In this document: positions 1-13,100 of the stretch, in pieces
Numbering within the stretch: the first letter of the stretch is position 1
Layout: the number at the start of each line of letters is the position of its first letter
Assembly: GCF_000526795.1 (NCBI RefSeq)
Contig: NZ_JAGT01000001.1
Span: forward strand, 705,001-769,000
Length of the DNA stretch: 64,000 bases
Reading direction: 5' to 3'
DNA from: Ruminococcus flavefaciens AE3010
GTDB taxonomy: Bacteria; Bacillota; Clostridia; Oscillospirales; Ruminococcaceae
Notes under the pieces: generated by a model
What the model was told of the DNA's origin: nothing
The model's database searches: none
The model's input: the letters and a program-made list of their open reading frames with translations, nothing else
Made by a program: the position numbers and the translations under genes

Positions 1-688
1 TCTGCATCATATATGCAGGCACCATATATTCGGGCATGCTTTCGCTGAGCCTGTCTCTTATCTCTGACACGCTCTTTTCTTCATCGCTTGTATAGTACGC
101 ATATATTGCCTTATCTCCTGTGCTGTCCGCTCTCGCTATTACTGCACAGTCTTTTATTCCTTCGATTTCTCGTATTCTGCTTTCTATTTCACCAAGTTCG
201 ATTCGGAAGCCTCTTATCTTTACCTGTTCGTCTATTCTTCCTAAGAACTCTATATTTCCGTCAGGCAGCCATCTTGCAAGGTCTCCCGATCTGTACATTC
301 TTCCTTCACCGAATGGGTTCTTTACAAACTTCTCGGCTGTAAGCTCAGGTCTGTTCAGATAGCCTCTTGCAAGTCCGTCACCTGTTATGCAAAGCTCGCC
401 CGGCACTCCTATTCCGCAGAGACTTTCTCCATTTAGGATATATATCTTACTGTTGAAAATTGGTTTACCAATCGGGATAATTTCAGGAATATCAGTTCCT
501 TTTTCATGCTCCCAATGTGTTGCAAGAACTGTATTCTCTGTTGGACCATATGCGTTGATATATTTGCAATTATCCTTAACATGTTTTACCACATCACTGT
601 TTGATGCAGAACCGCCTGTCGTTAAAATTCTGAAACAGTCAGTTTCAATCTGACGGAAATACTGCGGCGGCAGAAGTGTCAAAGTCAC
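1..688 (-). pseudogene. Third NRPS, shifted-frame continuation (C-terminal part of adenylation domain 13), open at left edge
   Basis: Read in the frame one base off from the upstream fragment, this stretch is open to base 1. It encodes the rest of A domain 13: LLPP, then AYGPTE, then the family-typical CGIGVPGEL, YRSGDLARW and GRIDEQVKIRGFRIELGE motifs. Losing one A from the A8 run at 690-697 would join it in frame to the upstream fragment. The protein should continue leftwards with a carrier domain and probably further modules or a terminal thioesterase, none visible here. From about 1 to 415 the DNA is nearly identical to module 5 (about 25,980-26,390). Either the gene is truly broken or the base sequence has a homopolymer error. 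Confidence 0.85.
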
Positions 689-2798
689 ATTTTTTTTCCT
701 TTATGTAATTTTCAAACTCAATAGTATCAGCTATCTTTTCCGATGATATGAGTACAAGAGCTGCACCGCAGTACAATGCAAGGGTCATTTCCCAGACAGA
801 AGCGTCAAAAATATAATTTGCAAACTGAAGAACATTGTCCTTTTCTGTCACATTATACAGCTTTACAAGATAATCCTGCATAGCTACAACACCGTGATGC
901 TCTATCATTACTCCTTTCGGCTTTCCTGTTGTTCCTGAGGTATAGATACAATAGATAAGGTCATTCGGTGTATTTATATGCTGTAGATCATTGGGCGCAC
1001 CTGTCCAGACCTTACTGTCTGTAAGGTCTATTACGGGTATTTCGTTGTCAATTATTACATTTTCAGTTGTGTATTTCAGTACTGCCTTTGGTTTACAGTC
1101 ATCAAGCATGAAGCTTATTCTTTCGGCTGGATATGTCGGATCGATCGGCACGTATGCTCCGCCTGACTTGATGATTCCGTAGATTCCGCATATCATTTCT
1201 ATGCTTCTGTCTGCTATTATTGCGACAAAATCATCAGGCTTTACTCCGAGTTCACGCAGTTTGTGCGCAAGGCTGTTTGCCTTTGCATTGAGCTCTGCAT
1301 ATGTCAGAGTATTGTTTTCAAATACAAGCGCAGTATTATTTGGTGTTCTATTTACCTGTTCCTCAAAAAGTTCAACTACCGTCTTGTCTCTTTGATAATT
1401 CGTCTCAGTTGCGTTGAATTTACCCAAAATAAGCTGTTTTTCACTGTCAGTAACTACTTCAAGCTCTGATATCCTTGAATCAGGATGTGAAGCCATTTCT
1501 TCACATATCTTTTCAATTCTTGAAAGAATATTTTCTATCTCTCTCCGACAAAAAATATCAGAATCGTATATGATCTTAAATCCGAGACGTCCGTCATTTT
1601 CAAATGCAAGTATTGAAATAGGATAATTAGTCTGATCTCTTTCTGATTCAACATCAATGATATTTTTCTCTTCTTTACCCTGTATATCGCCTGACATATA
1701 ATTTTCAAAAACATACAGGATATTGATCAGTCCAGAGCCCTGTGAAGTCATGCTCTGTATCTCAGCCAGAGAAAAATAATCATAATTGGTGCTGTTTATA
1801 CTCTGCTCCTGCTGTGAACGCATAAGCGAAACTACTGTAGCAGATGCATCTGTTGTAACTCTTACAGGAATAGTATTTATAAACAATCCCACAATTTTCT
1901 CAATGCCATATACAGGAGCATTTCTTCCCGATATAACTTTACCGAATACAACATCATCACTATGACTGTAGGTCTGAAGAAGAATTCCAACTGCCGCTTC
2001 TGCTGCGGAATTGATTGTACACTGATTGCTCTCTGCAATATTTTTCAGAAGTGCTGTTGTTTCCCTGCTTATCATATGGGTAGTATTGCAGACGTTTTCA
2101 TCGTTTTTTTCAGCCTTGAACGCAGGCTTTATAGAGCAGTCACTGTCATATCCGTCAAGGAGTTCTCTCCAGAACTCTCTCGCTTTATTCTTGTCCTGTT
2201 TAATAAGCCACTTTATATAGTCGGAATAATCACTGCTGCTGGCTTTTTCTTCATTTACAGCCCCGAGCAGATCATCAAATGATCTGCCGCTGCATAATGA
2301 TTCATAATATTCAAAAAGTTTTTCAAGCATTATCGTATTGCACCAGCCATCAACTATGATATGGTGATACGATAACAGCATCTTATCTTTCTTTTCACCT
2401 ACTTTTACATGCGTAATTCTGAAAAGCGGGTCCTTTTTAAGATCAAAGCCTTTATTAAGATCAGCTTCTACGACCTCTTTGATCACGTTCTCAGCATAAG
2501 CCTCACTTCTGTCAGAAAGATCAATATACTCGTATCCCAGCTCGCGTTCCTTGAGAACTATCTGGTAAATATCTTTCATTTTTTCGTATACGAACATAGT
2601 TCTCAGAACAGAGAACCTCTGTGACAGCAGCGCAAGTGCCTGTTTGATCTTTTCGGTATCAAAGTTTTCTTTGATATTGTATAAAGACTGTAGGATATAT
2701 GCTGTTGTATTTCTGTCACTCAGGTAGTGGAAAAGCATTCCCTCCTGCAGTGGTGAAAGCGGATATACATTTTCTATATTTTTATTAACTTTTGCCAT
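645..2798 (-). CDS. Third NRPS, N-terminal fragment (condensation domain plus first half of adenylation domain 13)
   Basis: Last NRPS gene visible in the operon; it would add residue 13. Residues 1-460 are a C domain (PLSPLQEGMLFHYL start; HHIIVDGW active site) of the subtype that accepts a D-residue from an upstream epimerase. From about residue 465 an A domain begins, with YTSGTTGKPKGV and FDASVWEM. The frame stops early at DTSAAAVFPSD after an eight-A run, in the middle of the A domain. I chose the ATG at 2798 because GGGGAGGA lies just upstream; a TTG at 2819 in the same frame overlaps the stop of the previous gene and has no such site. The gap to the upstream gene is 17 bp. Its short N-terminus (MAKVNKNIENVYPLSPLQEG) resembles an acceptor docking segment. 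Confidence 0.9.
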   Translation of the reverse strand: MAKVNKNIENVYPLSPLQEGMLFHYLSDRNTTAYILQSLYNIKENFDTEKIKQALALLSQRFSVLRTMFVYEKMKDIYQIVLKERELGYEYIDLSDRSEAYAENVIKEVVEADLNKGFDLKKDPLFRITHVKVGEKKDKMLLSYHHIIVDGWCNTIMLEKLFEYYESLCSGRSFDDLLGAVNEEKASSSDYSDYIKWLIKQDKNKAREFWRELLDGYDSDCSIKPAFKAEKNDENVCNTTHMISRETTALLKNIAESNQCTINSAAEAAVGILLQTYSHSDDVVFGKVISGRNAPVYGIEKIVGLFINTIPVRVTTDASATVVSLMRSQQEQSINSTNYDYFSLAEIQSMTSQGSGLINILYVFENYMSGDIQGKEEKNIIDVESERDQTNYPISILAFENDGRLGFKIIYDSDIFCRREIENILSRIEKICEEMASHPDSRISELEVVTDSEKQLILGKFNATETNYQRDKTVVELFEEQVNRTPNNTALVFENNTLTYAELNAKANSLAHKLRELGVKPDDFVAIIADRSIEMICGIYGIIKSGGAYVPIDPTYPAERISFMLDDCKPKAVLKYTTENVIIDNEIPVIDLTDSKVWTGAPNDLQHINTPNDLIYCIYTSGTTGKPKGVMIEHHGVVAMQDYLVKLYNVTEKDNVLQFANYIFDASVWEMTLALYCGAALVLISSEKIADTIEFENYIKEKKCDFDTSAAAVFPSD

Positions 2799-2815
2799 TA
2801 AAAGTCCTCCCCAAA

Positions 2816-5800
2816 TCAATCAAACAGAGAATCCAGGAAGTCAAGATCAGAAGCGTCCAGATCATCTGCAATAAGATCAGATACTGTTTTTTCTGTGCTT
2901 GCTTCACCTGAACAGAAGGCTGCAAGTTCTTCAACTTTTTTAGTAAATGCCTCACACAGTTCATCTATAAACTTCTGTCCGAACCTTAAATCCTTGCTCT
3001 CAATCTCAAATCCAAGAATACCGTTTCTTATTCCGCCGTTAATTGCTATTATATCATCTGCATTACCGTCTGCCGATGTCTTACCGTATGAATATACGGG
3101 CTTCTCAGACTGATCCGAACTCTCAAGTTCACCGAGGTAATTAAAGCATATCTCAGGCAGGATACCGTTTTCAACAGCTCCGTAGCCCAATCCTGACCCC
3201 GGAACACGTCGGATAGCATCCTTTGCAGATATTATCGCTTCTTCAGCATTATCGCAGCATTCAATAATTACAGGATAAATGTTTGTAAACCAGCCTACAG
3301 TCCTGTCAATAGCTATTTTTTCGCTGAGTTCTTCACGGCCGTAGCTCTCAAATCCAACAGGCAGCTTATCCTGGCCCGTTATCTCTCTGACAGCCATTGC
3401 AAGTCCCGCAATAAGCACTTCATTGATCTTTGCACCGAAAGCATTTCCCGAATGCTTCTGAAGCAGCTCGGTAGTTCTTTCATCATACTTTACATAGCCT
3501 CTTCCGGGCACTGTGCTGCTGTGATCACCTGATACAGCATTATCAGCGACCTCCTCGGAAACATTCTTCCAGTAGCTCAGCTCTGTATCAGAAAGAGAGT
3601 TTTCATATTGCTTCAGCATTCTGCTCCATTCGATAAATGAAGCTGTTTTAGACGGCAGCTTGACCTTATCACCTACTGCAATACAATTGATCGCAGTCTC
3701 AAAATCTTCTGACAGTATTTTCCATGACACAATATCAACAGCAAGGTGATGTATACAGAACATCATCTGCTTAGTATCGCCAAGCTCAAATACCGCAATT
3801 TTAACAAGCGGTCCGTTTACAAGATCAATACTTGCCTGTATCTCGGTACATTTCTCTTCTACTGCTGCATATTTATCTGTTTCATTGCTATAGTCAAACT
3901 CATAGAAATCACACAGTCTGCTTTTTGCAATTGGCATAATTACAAGTTCATTGTTCCTGTAAACCGCTCTGAGAATATCATGGTGTTTTACAAGTTCGGT
4001 TATTGCTTCATGTATAACTGCATTATCCATGCCCTCAACATCAAACATTACTGCCTGGTTGAAGTGTGCAGGATTTACAAGCTTCCATTCGCCGAATCTT
4101 CTTATGATAGGAGTTGTTTCTATCTTTCCGAATACTTCACCCTGTTCATAAGTATTTGCATCATACTCAACATTGATGCTCGGAGCGATCTTTGCAACAG
4201 TTCTGCCGTTCATTATGTCCTTTACAGAAACGGTATATCCATATTCCCTGAGCTTTGATATGATCCTTATTGCCTTTATGGAATCTCCGCCAAGCTCAAA
4301 GAAACTGTCGTTGATACCGACCTTTTCTACCCCCAGTATCTCACTGAACGCACGGCATATGACCTCTTCTGCTTCATTTCGTGGAGCTGCGTATTTGTCT
4401 TCGGATACTGAAACTATTTCAGGAAGAGCTCTCTTATCGACCTTTCCGTTTCTTGTTACAGGAATAGCTTCCAATTGCATCATATATGCAGGTATCATAT
4501 AATCAGGCAGACTTTCGGCAAGTTTATTTCTTATATCGTTCACATTTATCTGCATTTTTGCAGTATAGTATGCATAGATCGCCTTATCACCTGTATTATT
4601 CGCTCTTGCTATTACGGTACAGTCGTTTACTCCATCAATTTCTCTGATCCTGCTCTCGATCTCTCCAAGCTCGATTCGGAAGCCTCTTATCTTTACCTGC
4701 TCGTCGATTCGTCCGAGGTACTCGATATTTCCGTCTGGCAGCCATCTTGCAAGGTCACCCGAGCGATACATTCTTCCCTCGCCGAATGGGTTCTTTACGA
4801 ACTTCTCAGCAGTAAGTTCAGGTCTGTTATGATAGCCTCTTGCAAGGCCCTCACCTGCAATGCAGAGTTCGCCCGGCATACCGATTCCGCATAATTTATC
4901 CTGATCAAGTATGTAGACCTTTTTGTTGGGAAGCGGTTTTCCTATCGGTATCCTTTCAGGCAATTCCGTAGTTCCGTCGTACTTCCAGTACGTTGTGCAT
5001 ACTGTAGCCTCGGTTGGACCATAGTCGTTTGAATAAACAGGTATGTGACGATTCTTTTCGACAAGTGCACGGGATGTTTCAGAACCTGCTGTAGTTATGG
5101 TCCTGAGTCCCTCGAGATGAAGAAGATTAAGGAACGCAGGTGGCAGTAAAGCAAATGTGATATGATTATCCTTGATATATGCTTCAAATGCCTTGGTGTC
5201 TCTTCGCAGCTCCTCAGATATAATGAACATAGTAGAACCGCAAAGTGGCCCCATTGTCATTTCGGCAACCGATGAATCAAATGCAAAGCTTGCAAACTGA
5301 ATAACATTGTCATTTTCTCCTACACCGTGTGCCTTTATGGAATATTCCCTGAGATTTGCAACGCCGTAATGCTCGATAAGTACACCCTTAGGAGTTCCTG
5401 TAGTTCCTGAAGTGAAAATTGTATATGCAAGATCATGGGGATCATTAACTATCTCAGGATTATCCTTTCTTCCGTTCCATATCGCTCTATCGCTAAGATC
5501 AATCACTGGTATGCCCTCAGGTATTTCAATTTCTGCCTTAGTGTACAGCAATACAGCCTTTGGTGCGCAATCCTTGAGAATAAAATCTATTCTGTTCTTT
5601 GGATATACAGGATCTATTGGAACATAAGCAGCTCCTGACTTGATTATGCCGTATAATCCGCAGAACATTTCCATACTTCTGTCAGCAATAAGCGCTACGA
5701 AATCATTTGGTTTGACTCCAAGAGCTCTTAAATTATGAGCAAGACTATTCAGATGCTCATTGAATTCTCTGTACGTTAGTCTCTCGTCTTCAAATACAAC

Positions 5801-7176
5801 AGCCGTTTTATCAGGAGTTTTCTGAACATAGTATTCAATAATCTCAGAAATCGTTTTATCCTTTGCATAAGGAGTTTCAGTTGCATTGAAGTCGTTAAGG
5901 ATAAGCTGCTTTTCTTCATCTGTTGTCATTTCAATTTCGCTTATCTTCTTCTCTGCATTGGCTGTTATAGACTTCAAAACTTCAATGAAATGTGCAAGTA
6001 TCCTGTCGGCGGTTTCACTTCTGAACAGTGCTGTGCAGTATTCAAGTCCTATTCCGAACCTTCCATTGATTTCCGATACATTGAATGTCAGGTCAAACTT
6101 TGCTGACGTTTCCGAGCTGCCTGTTTCTTCTGCTTCTGCTCCGGATAATTCTCCATTTGCCGTCTCGTTGTTCTGCAGTACGAGCATTACGTCAAACAGC
6201 GGATTTCTTGACATATCTCGCTGTACTTCTACTGCTTCTACAAGCTCTTCAAAGGGATATTCCTGATTTTCATATGCCCTAAGGCATGTTTCCTTTATCT
6301 CTTTCAAGAAATCCTTGAAGCTCTTGTTCTTCTCGGGTCTTCCTCGCATTGCAAGTGTGTTGACGAACATTCCAAGCATACCTTCGGTATCCTTATGGGT
6401 ACGTCCGCTAATTGGTGAGCCAATTACTATGTCTTCCTGCCTGCTGTACTTGCTCAGCATTACCATTGCTGCTGCAAGGAATACCATATATTCTGTTGTT
6501 CCGCTTTTCCTTACAAGATCCTTGACGCTCTTGCTGAGGTCTTCATCAAGGATTCTGCTTGTTATGCTTCCTGCGTAGCTCTGCTCCTGAGGTCTTGTAA
6601 AATCAGTCGGCATATCAAGTACAGGTATCTCATCTTCAAACTGACTCTTCCAATACTCTGCCTGATCACTCAGGTCTCTTGTTCTCATCCACTCGCTGTA
6701 GTCCTTGAACTGGTGTGTTAACGGTTCAAGCTTTTCTCCGTTATACAGTGCCATAAACTCTCTTGTGAATATCTCATCACTCATTCCGTCGCCCACTATG
6801 TGATGCATATCGAACATCATCAAGTGGTACTCGCCCTTGTTTACAAGCTTTACTCTTACAGGCTTTCCGCTTGCAAGATCAAAGGGCTTCAGGAAGTTCT
6901 TCATCAGTTCTTCATCTGATTCTTCGCTTGTTACATACTCGAAGTCTGCATCTATGTGATCAAGTATTTTCTGTACAGGCTCTCCGTCTATCATCAGGAA
7001 CTGTGTTCTCAGTATCTCATGGCGGTCGGTCATTTCCTGTAATGCTTTTCTTAGATCAGCAGGGCGCACTTCTCCAGTTAGTTTCAGATTCTGGGGCATA
7101 TTGTATGCTGTCGACTCGGGATCCATTTGCTGTATCAGGTAGGTTCTTTTCTGAGCAGAAGACATGGGATAATATT
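2816..7176 (-). other. NRPS module 12 (C-A-T-E), aromatic-like pocket, epimerase with altered motif
   Basis: The A12 code reads D-S-A-L-T-A-D-V-C, related to A9. The carrier domain is the epimerase-linked form (LGGDSIKAIR, residue 8180). The E domain (about 2,830-4,130) reads HHLAVDIVSW where the other two read HHLAVDGVSW or HHIAVDGVSW. DRTVGWFTN and the other E-type motifs are kept, so D-residue output is likely but not certain. Confidence 0.55.
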
Positions 7177-10100
7177 CCTTCTCCCCAGCTTTCGGAATAG
7201 GTACATATTCTTCGCTCTCAGCTCCTGCAAGTACTGCAAGCTGCTCTGCTGTTGGATGTGCGAATACTTCCTTTAATGCTATTCTTGTTCCTGTTTCCGC
7301 TTCGATACGGTTTACAAGTCTTGTCGCTCTCAGTGAGTGTCCTCCAAGCTCAAAGAAACTGTCCTTGATTCCCACCTGTTCCACATTAAGTATTTCACTG
7401 AATATATTGCAGATCTTCTCTTCAATCTCGTTTCTTGGTGCGATATATTCTTTTGCTGCTTTGGCTTCGATATCGGGCAATGCTCTCTTGTCAAGCTTGC
7501 CGTTTCGTGTTACAGGTATACTTTCTATCTGCATCATATATGCAGGTATCATGTATTCGGGCATGCTTTCGCTGAGCCTGTCCCTTATCTCTGACACGCT
7601 CTTTTCTTCATCGCTTGTGAAATAAGCATATATTGCCTTATCTCCTGTGCTGTCTGCTCTCGCTATTACCGCACAGTCCTTTATGCCGTCAATACCTCTT
7701 ATTCTGCTTTCTATTTCTCCAAGCTCGATTCGGAAGCCTCTTATCTTTACCTGTTCGTCTATTCTTCCTAAGAACTCTATATTTCCGTCAAGAAGCCATC
7801 TTGCAAGGTCTCCCGATCTGTACATTCTTCCTTCACCGAATGGGTTCTTTACAAACTTCTCGGCTGTAAGCTCAGGTCTGTTCAGATAGCCTCTTGCAAG
7901 TCCGTCACCTGTTATGCAAAGCTCGCCCGGGACTCCTATTCCGCAGAGCTTTTCTCCGTCCACTATGTATGCTCCTGCATTTGATATAGGCTTCCCTATC
8001 AGTACTGTTTCACCATCAAATTCGGGGGCAAGATCATAGTATGTCGAATATACCGCTGCTTCTGTCGGTCCGTAAATATTTCCAAGCAGCGTTTTGCTTC
8101 CATGCTTTTTCATTGCTGCATAGAATTCCTTTACAAGCTTCGCATTCAGCGCTTCTCCTGCTGCAAGTACATATCTCAGTCCCTTGATCTGCTCGATATA
8201 TTTATCAGGCATTGCCATAAATACTGAAAGCATCGAAGGTACAAAATCTACAACTGTTGCCTTATACTGCTCGATCTCTGCTGCGATTTCTTCTGGCTCT
8301 TTTTCTGCATTTGGCTTCAGTATCGCAAGCTTTGCTCCTGCTTTGAACCACCAGAATATCTCACTTGCTGATACGTCAAATACGTATGTTGTCTTCTGTA
8401 GTATCACATCTTCTTCGTTTAATGGATACTTCTCCTGCATCCAGCTTATCAGGTTCACTATTCCCTGATGTCTGTTCAGGACTCCCTTTGGCTTGCCTGT
8501 TGTTCCCGAAGTATAGATACAATAGATAAGATCATTCGGTGTGTTGATATGCTGTAGATCATCGGACGCACCTTTCCAGACCTCTTCGTTTCCAAGGTCT
8601 ATTACAGGTATTTCGTTGTCAATTATTACATTTTCAGTTGTGTATTTCAGTACTGCCTTTGGTTTGCAGTCATCAAGCATGAAGCTTATCCTATCCTTTG
8701 GATATGTCGGATCGATCGGCACATATGCTCCGCCTGACTTTATGATTCCGTAGATTCCGCATATCATTTCTATGCTTCTGTCAGCAATGATCGCTACAAA
8801 ATCGTCTGGCTTTGCTCCGAATTCACGCAGTTTATGGGCAAGGCTGTTGGACTTTGCATTGAGCTCTGCATATGTAAGGCTGTTATTTTCAAATACAAGT
8901 GCTGTATTGTCAGGTGTTTTCTTCACCTGTTCTTCAAAAAGTTCAACTACCGTCTTGTCTCTTGGATAATCCATAGCTGTTGCATTGAAGTCGTTAAGGA
9001 TAAGCTGCTTTTCTTCATCTGTTGTCATTTCAATGTCGCTTATCTTCTGCTCTGCATTGGCTGTGATCTCTTTCAGTACTTCAATGAAATGTGCAAGTAT
9101 CCTGTCTGCTGTTTCACTTCTGAACAGTGCTGTGCAGTATTCAAGTCCTATTCCGAACCTTCCATTGATTTCCGATACATTGAATGTCAGGTCAAACTTT
9201 GCTGACGTTTCCGAGCTGCCTGTTTCTTCTGCTTCTGCTCCGGATAATTCACCATTTGCTATCTCGTTGTTCTGCAGTACGAGCATTACATCAAACAGCG
9301 GATTTCTCGACATATCTCGCTGTACTTCTACTGCTTCTACAAGCTCTTCAAAGGGATATTCCTGATTTTCATATGCTTTAAGACATGTTTCCTTTATCTC
9401 TTTAAGGAAATCCTTGAAGCTCTTGTTCTTCTCGGGTCTTCCTCGCATTGCAAGTGTGTTGACAAACATTCCAAGCATACCTTCGGTATCCTTATGGGTA
9501 CGTCCGCTTATCGGACTTCCTATTACTATGTCTTCCTGTCGGCTATACTTGCTCAGCATTACCATTGCTGCTGCAAGGAATACCATATATTCTGTTGCTC
9601 CGCTTTTCCTTACAAGATCCTCGACGCTCTTGCTGAGGTCTTCGTCAATAATAGTACTTGTTATGCTTCCTGCATAACTCTGCTCCTGAGGTCTTGTAAA
9701 ATCAGTCGGCATATCAAGTACAGGTATCTCATCTTCAAACTGACTCTTCCAGTACTCTGCCTGATCACTCAGGTCTCTTGTTCTCATCCACTCACTGTAG
9801 TCCTTGAACTGGTGTGTTAACGGTTCAAGCTTTTCTCCGTTATACAGTGCCATAAACTCTCTTGTGAATATCTCATCACTCATTCCGTCGCCCACTATGT
9901 GATGCATATCGAACATCATGAGATGGTACTCGCCCTTGTTTACAAGCTTTACTCTTACAGGCTTTCCGCTTGAAAGATCAAAGGGCCTCAGGAAGTTCTT
10001 CATCAGCTCTTCATCTGATTCTTCGCTTGTTACATACTCGAAGTCTGCATCTATGTGATCAAGTATCTTCTGTACAGGCTCACCGTCTATCATCAGGAAC

Positions 10101-13100
10101 TGTGTTCTCAGTATCTCATGGCGGTCGGTCATTTCCTGTAATGCTTTTCTTAGATCTTCAGGACGCACTTCTCCAGTTAGTTTCAGATTCTGGGGCATAT
10201 TGTATGCTGTTGACTCAGGATCCATTTGCTGTATCAGGTATGTTCTCTTCTGGGCTGAGGACATGGGATAGTACTCTTTTTCCTCTGCTTTAGGTATCGG
10301 TAGATATTCTTCGCTCTCAGCTCCTGCCAGAACAGCAAGCTGTTCTGCTGTCGGATGTGCAAATACTTCCTTTAATGCTATTCTTGTTCCTGTTTCCGCT
10401 TCGATACGGTTTACAAGTCTTGTTGCTCTCAGTGAGTGTCCGCCGAGTTCAAAGAAGCTGTCCTTGATTCCCACCTGTTCCACATTAAGTATTTCACTGA
10501 ATATATTGCAGATCTTCTCTTCAACTTCGTTTCTTGGTGCGATATACTCCTTTGTTGCCTTGGCTTCTATCTCGGGCAGGGCTCTTTTGTCAAGCTTGCC
10601 GTTTCGTGTTACGGGTATTGCTTTTATCTGCATCATATATGCAGGCACCATATATTCGGGCATGCTTTCGCTGAGCCTGTCTCTTATCTCTGACACGCTC
10701 TTTTCTTCATCGCTTGTATAGTACGCATATATTGCCTTATCTCCTGTGCTGTCCGCTCTTGCTATTACTGCACAGTCCTTTATGCCGTCAATACCTCTTA
10801 TTCTGCTTTCTATTTCTCCAAGCTCGATTCGGAAGCCTCTTATCTTTACCTGTTCGTCTATTCTTCCTAAGAACTCTATATTTCCGTCAGGCAGCCATCT
10901 TGCAAGGTCTCCCGATCTGTACATTCTTCCTTCACCGAATGGGTTCTTTACAAACTTCTCGGCTGTAAGCTCAGGTCTGTTCAGGTATCCTCTTGCAAGT
11001 CCGTCTCCTGCTATACAAAGCTCGCCCGGCACTCCTATTCCGCAGAGCTTTTCTCCGTTCACTATGTATGCTCCTGCATTTGATATAGGCTTTCCTATCA
11101 GTACTGTTTCACCATCAAATTCGGGGGCAAGATCATAGTATGTCGAATATACCGCTGCTTCTGTCGGTCCGTAAATATTTCCAAGCAGCGTTTTGCTTCC
11201 ATGCTTTTTCATTGCTGCATAGAATTCCTTTACAAGCTTCGCATTCAGCGCTTCTCCTGCTGCAAGTACATATCTCAGTCCCTTGATCTGCTCGATATAT
11301 TTATCAGGCATTGCCATAAATACTGAAAGCATCGAAGGTACAAAATCTACAACTGTTGCCTTATACTGCTCGATCTCTGCTGCGATTTCTTCTGGCTCTT
11401 TTTCTGCATTTGGCTTCAGTATCGCAAGCTTTGCTCCTGCTTTGAACCACCAGAATATCTCACTTGCTGATACGTCAAATACGTATGTTGTCTTCTGTAG
11501 TATCACATCTTCTTCGTTTAATGGATACTTCTCCTGCATCCAGCTTATCAGGTTCACTATTCCCTGATGTCTGTTCGGGACTCCCTTTGGCTTTCCTGTT
11601 GTTCCCGAAGTATAGATACAATAGATAAGATCATTCGGTGTGTTGATATGCTGTAGATCATCGGGCGCACCTGTCCAGACCTCTTCATTTTCAAGGTCTA
11701 TTACAGGTATTTCGTTGTCAATTATTACATTTTCAGTTGTGTATTTCAGTACTGCCTTTGGCTTACAGTCCTCAAGCATGAAGCTTATCCTGTCCTTTGG
11801 ATATGTCGGATCGATCGGCACATATGCTCCGCCTGACTTGATGATTCCGTAGATTCCGCATATCATTTCTATGCTTCTGTCAGCAATGATCGCTACAAAA
11901 TCGTCTGGTTTTACTCCGAGTTCACGCAGTTTGTGCGCAAGGCTGTTTGCCTTTGCATTGAGCTCTGCATATGTAAGGCTGTTGTTATCAAATACAAGTG
12001 CTGTATTGTTCGGAGTTTTCTTTATCTGTTCCTCAAAGAGTTCAACTACCGTCTTGTCTCTTGGATAATCCATTGCTGTTGCATTGAAGTCGTTAAGGAT
12101 AAGCTTCTTTTCTTCATCTGTTGTCATTTCAATTTCGCTTATCTTCTGCTCTGCATTTGCTGTTATAGACTTCAAAACTTCAATGAAATGTGCAAGTATC
12201 CTGTCGGCGGTTTCACTTCTGAACAGTGCTGTACAGTATTCAAGTCCTATTCCAAACTTACCATTGAATTCCGATACATTAAATGTCAGGTCAAACTTTG
12301 CTGACGTTTCCGAGCTGCCTGTTTCTTCTGCTTCTGCTCCTGATAATTCACCATTTGCCGTCTCGTTGTTCTGCAGTACAAGCATTACGTCAAACAGCGG
12401 ATTCCTTGACATATCCCTATGTACTTCTACTGCTTCTACAAGCTCTTCAAAGGGATATTCCTGATTTTCATATGCTTTAAGACATGTTTCCTTTATCTCT
12501 TTAAGGAAATCCTTGAAGCTCTTGTTCTTCTCGGGTCTTCCTCGCATTGCAAGTGTGTTGACAAACATTCCAAGCATACCTTCGGTATCCTTATGGGTAC
12601 GTCCGCTTATCGGACTTCCTATTACTATGTCTTCCTGCCTGCTGTACTTGCTCAGCATTACCATTGCTGCTGCAAGGAATACCATATATTCTGTTGCTCC
12701 GCTTTTCCTTACAAGATCCTTGACGCTCTTGCTGAGGTCTTCGTCAATAATAGTACTTGTTATGCTTCCTGCATAACTCTGCTCCTGAGGTCTTGTAAAA
12801 TCAGTCGGCATATCAAGTACAGGTATTTCATCTTCAAACTGACTCTTCCAATACTCTGCCTGATCACTCAGTTCTCTTGTTCTCATCCACTCACTGTAGT
12901 CCTTGAACTGGTGTGTTAACGGTTCAAGCTTTTCTCCGTTATACAGTGCCATAAACTCTCTTGTGAATATCTCATCACTCATTCCGTCGCCCACTATGTG
13001 ATGCATATCGAACATCATGAGATGGTACTCGCCCTTGTTTACAAGCTTTACTCTTACAGGCTTTCCGCTTGCAAGATCAAATGGCTTAAGGAAGTTCTTC

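Noticed and set aside
2796..2819. TTG at 2819 as start of the third NRPS (and TTG at 28831 for the second)
   Set aside because: Both lie upstream of a good GGAGG-type site that serves a following ATG, and both nearly abut or overlap the previous stop.
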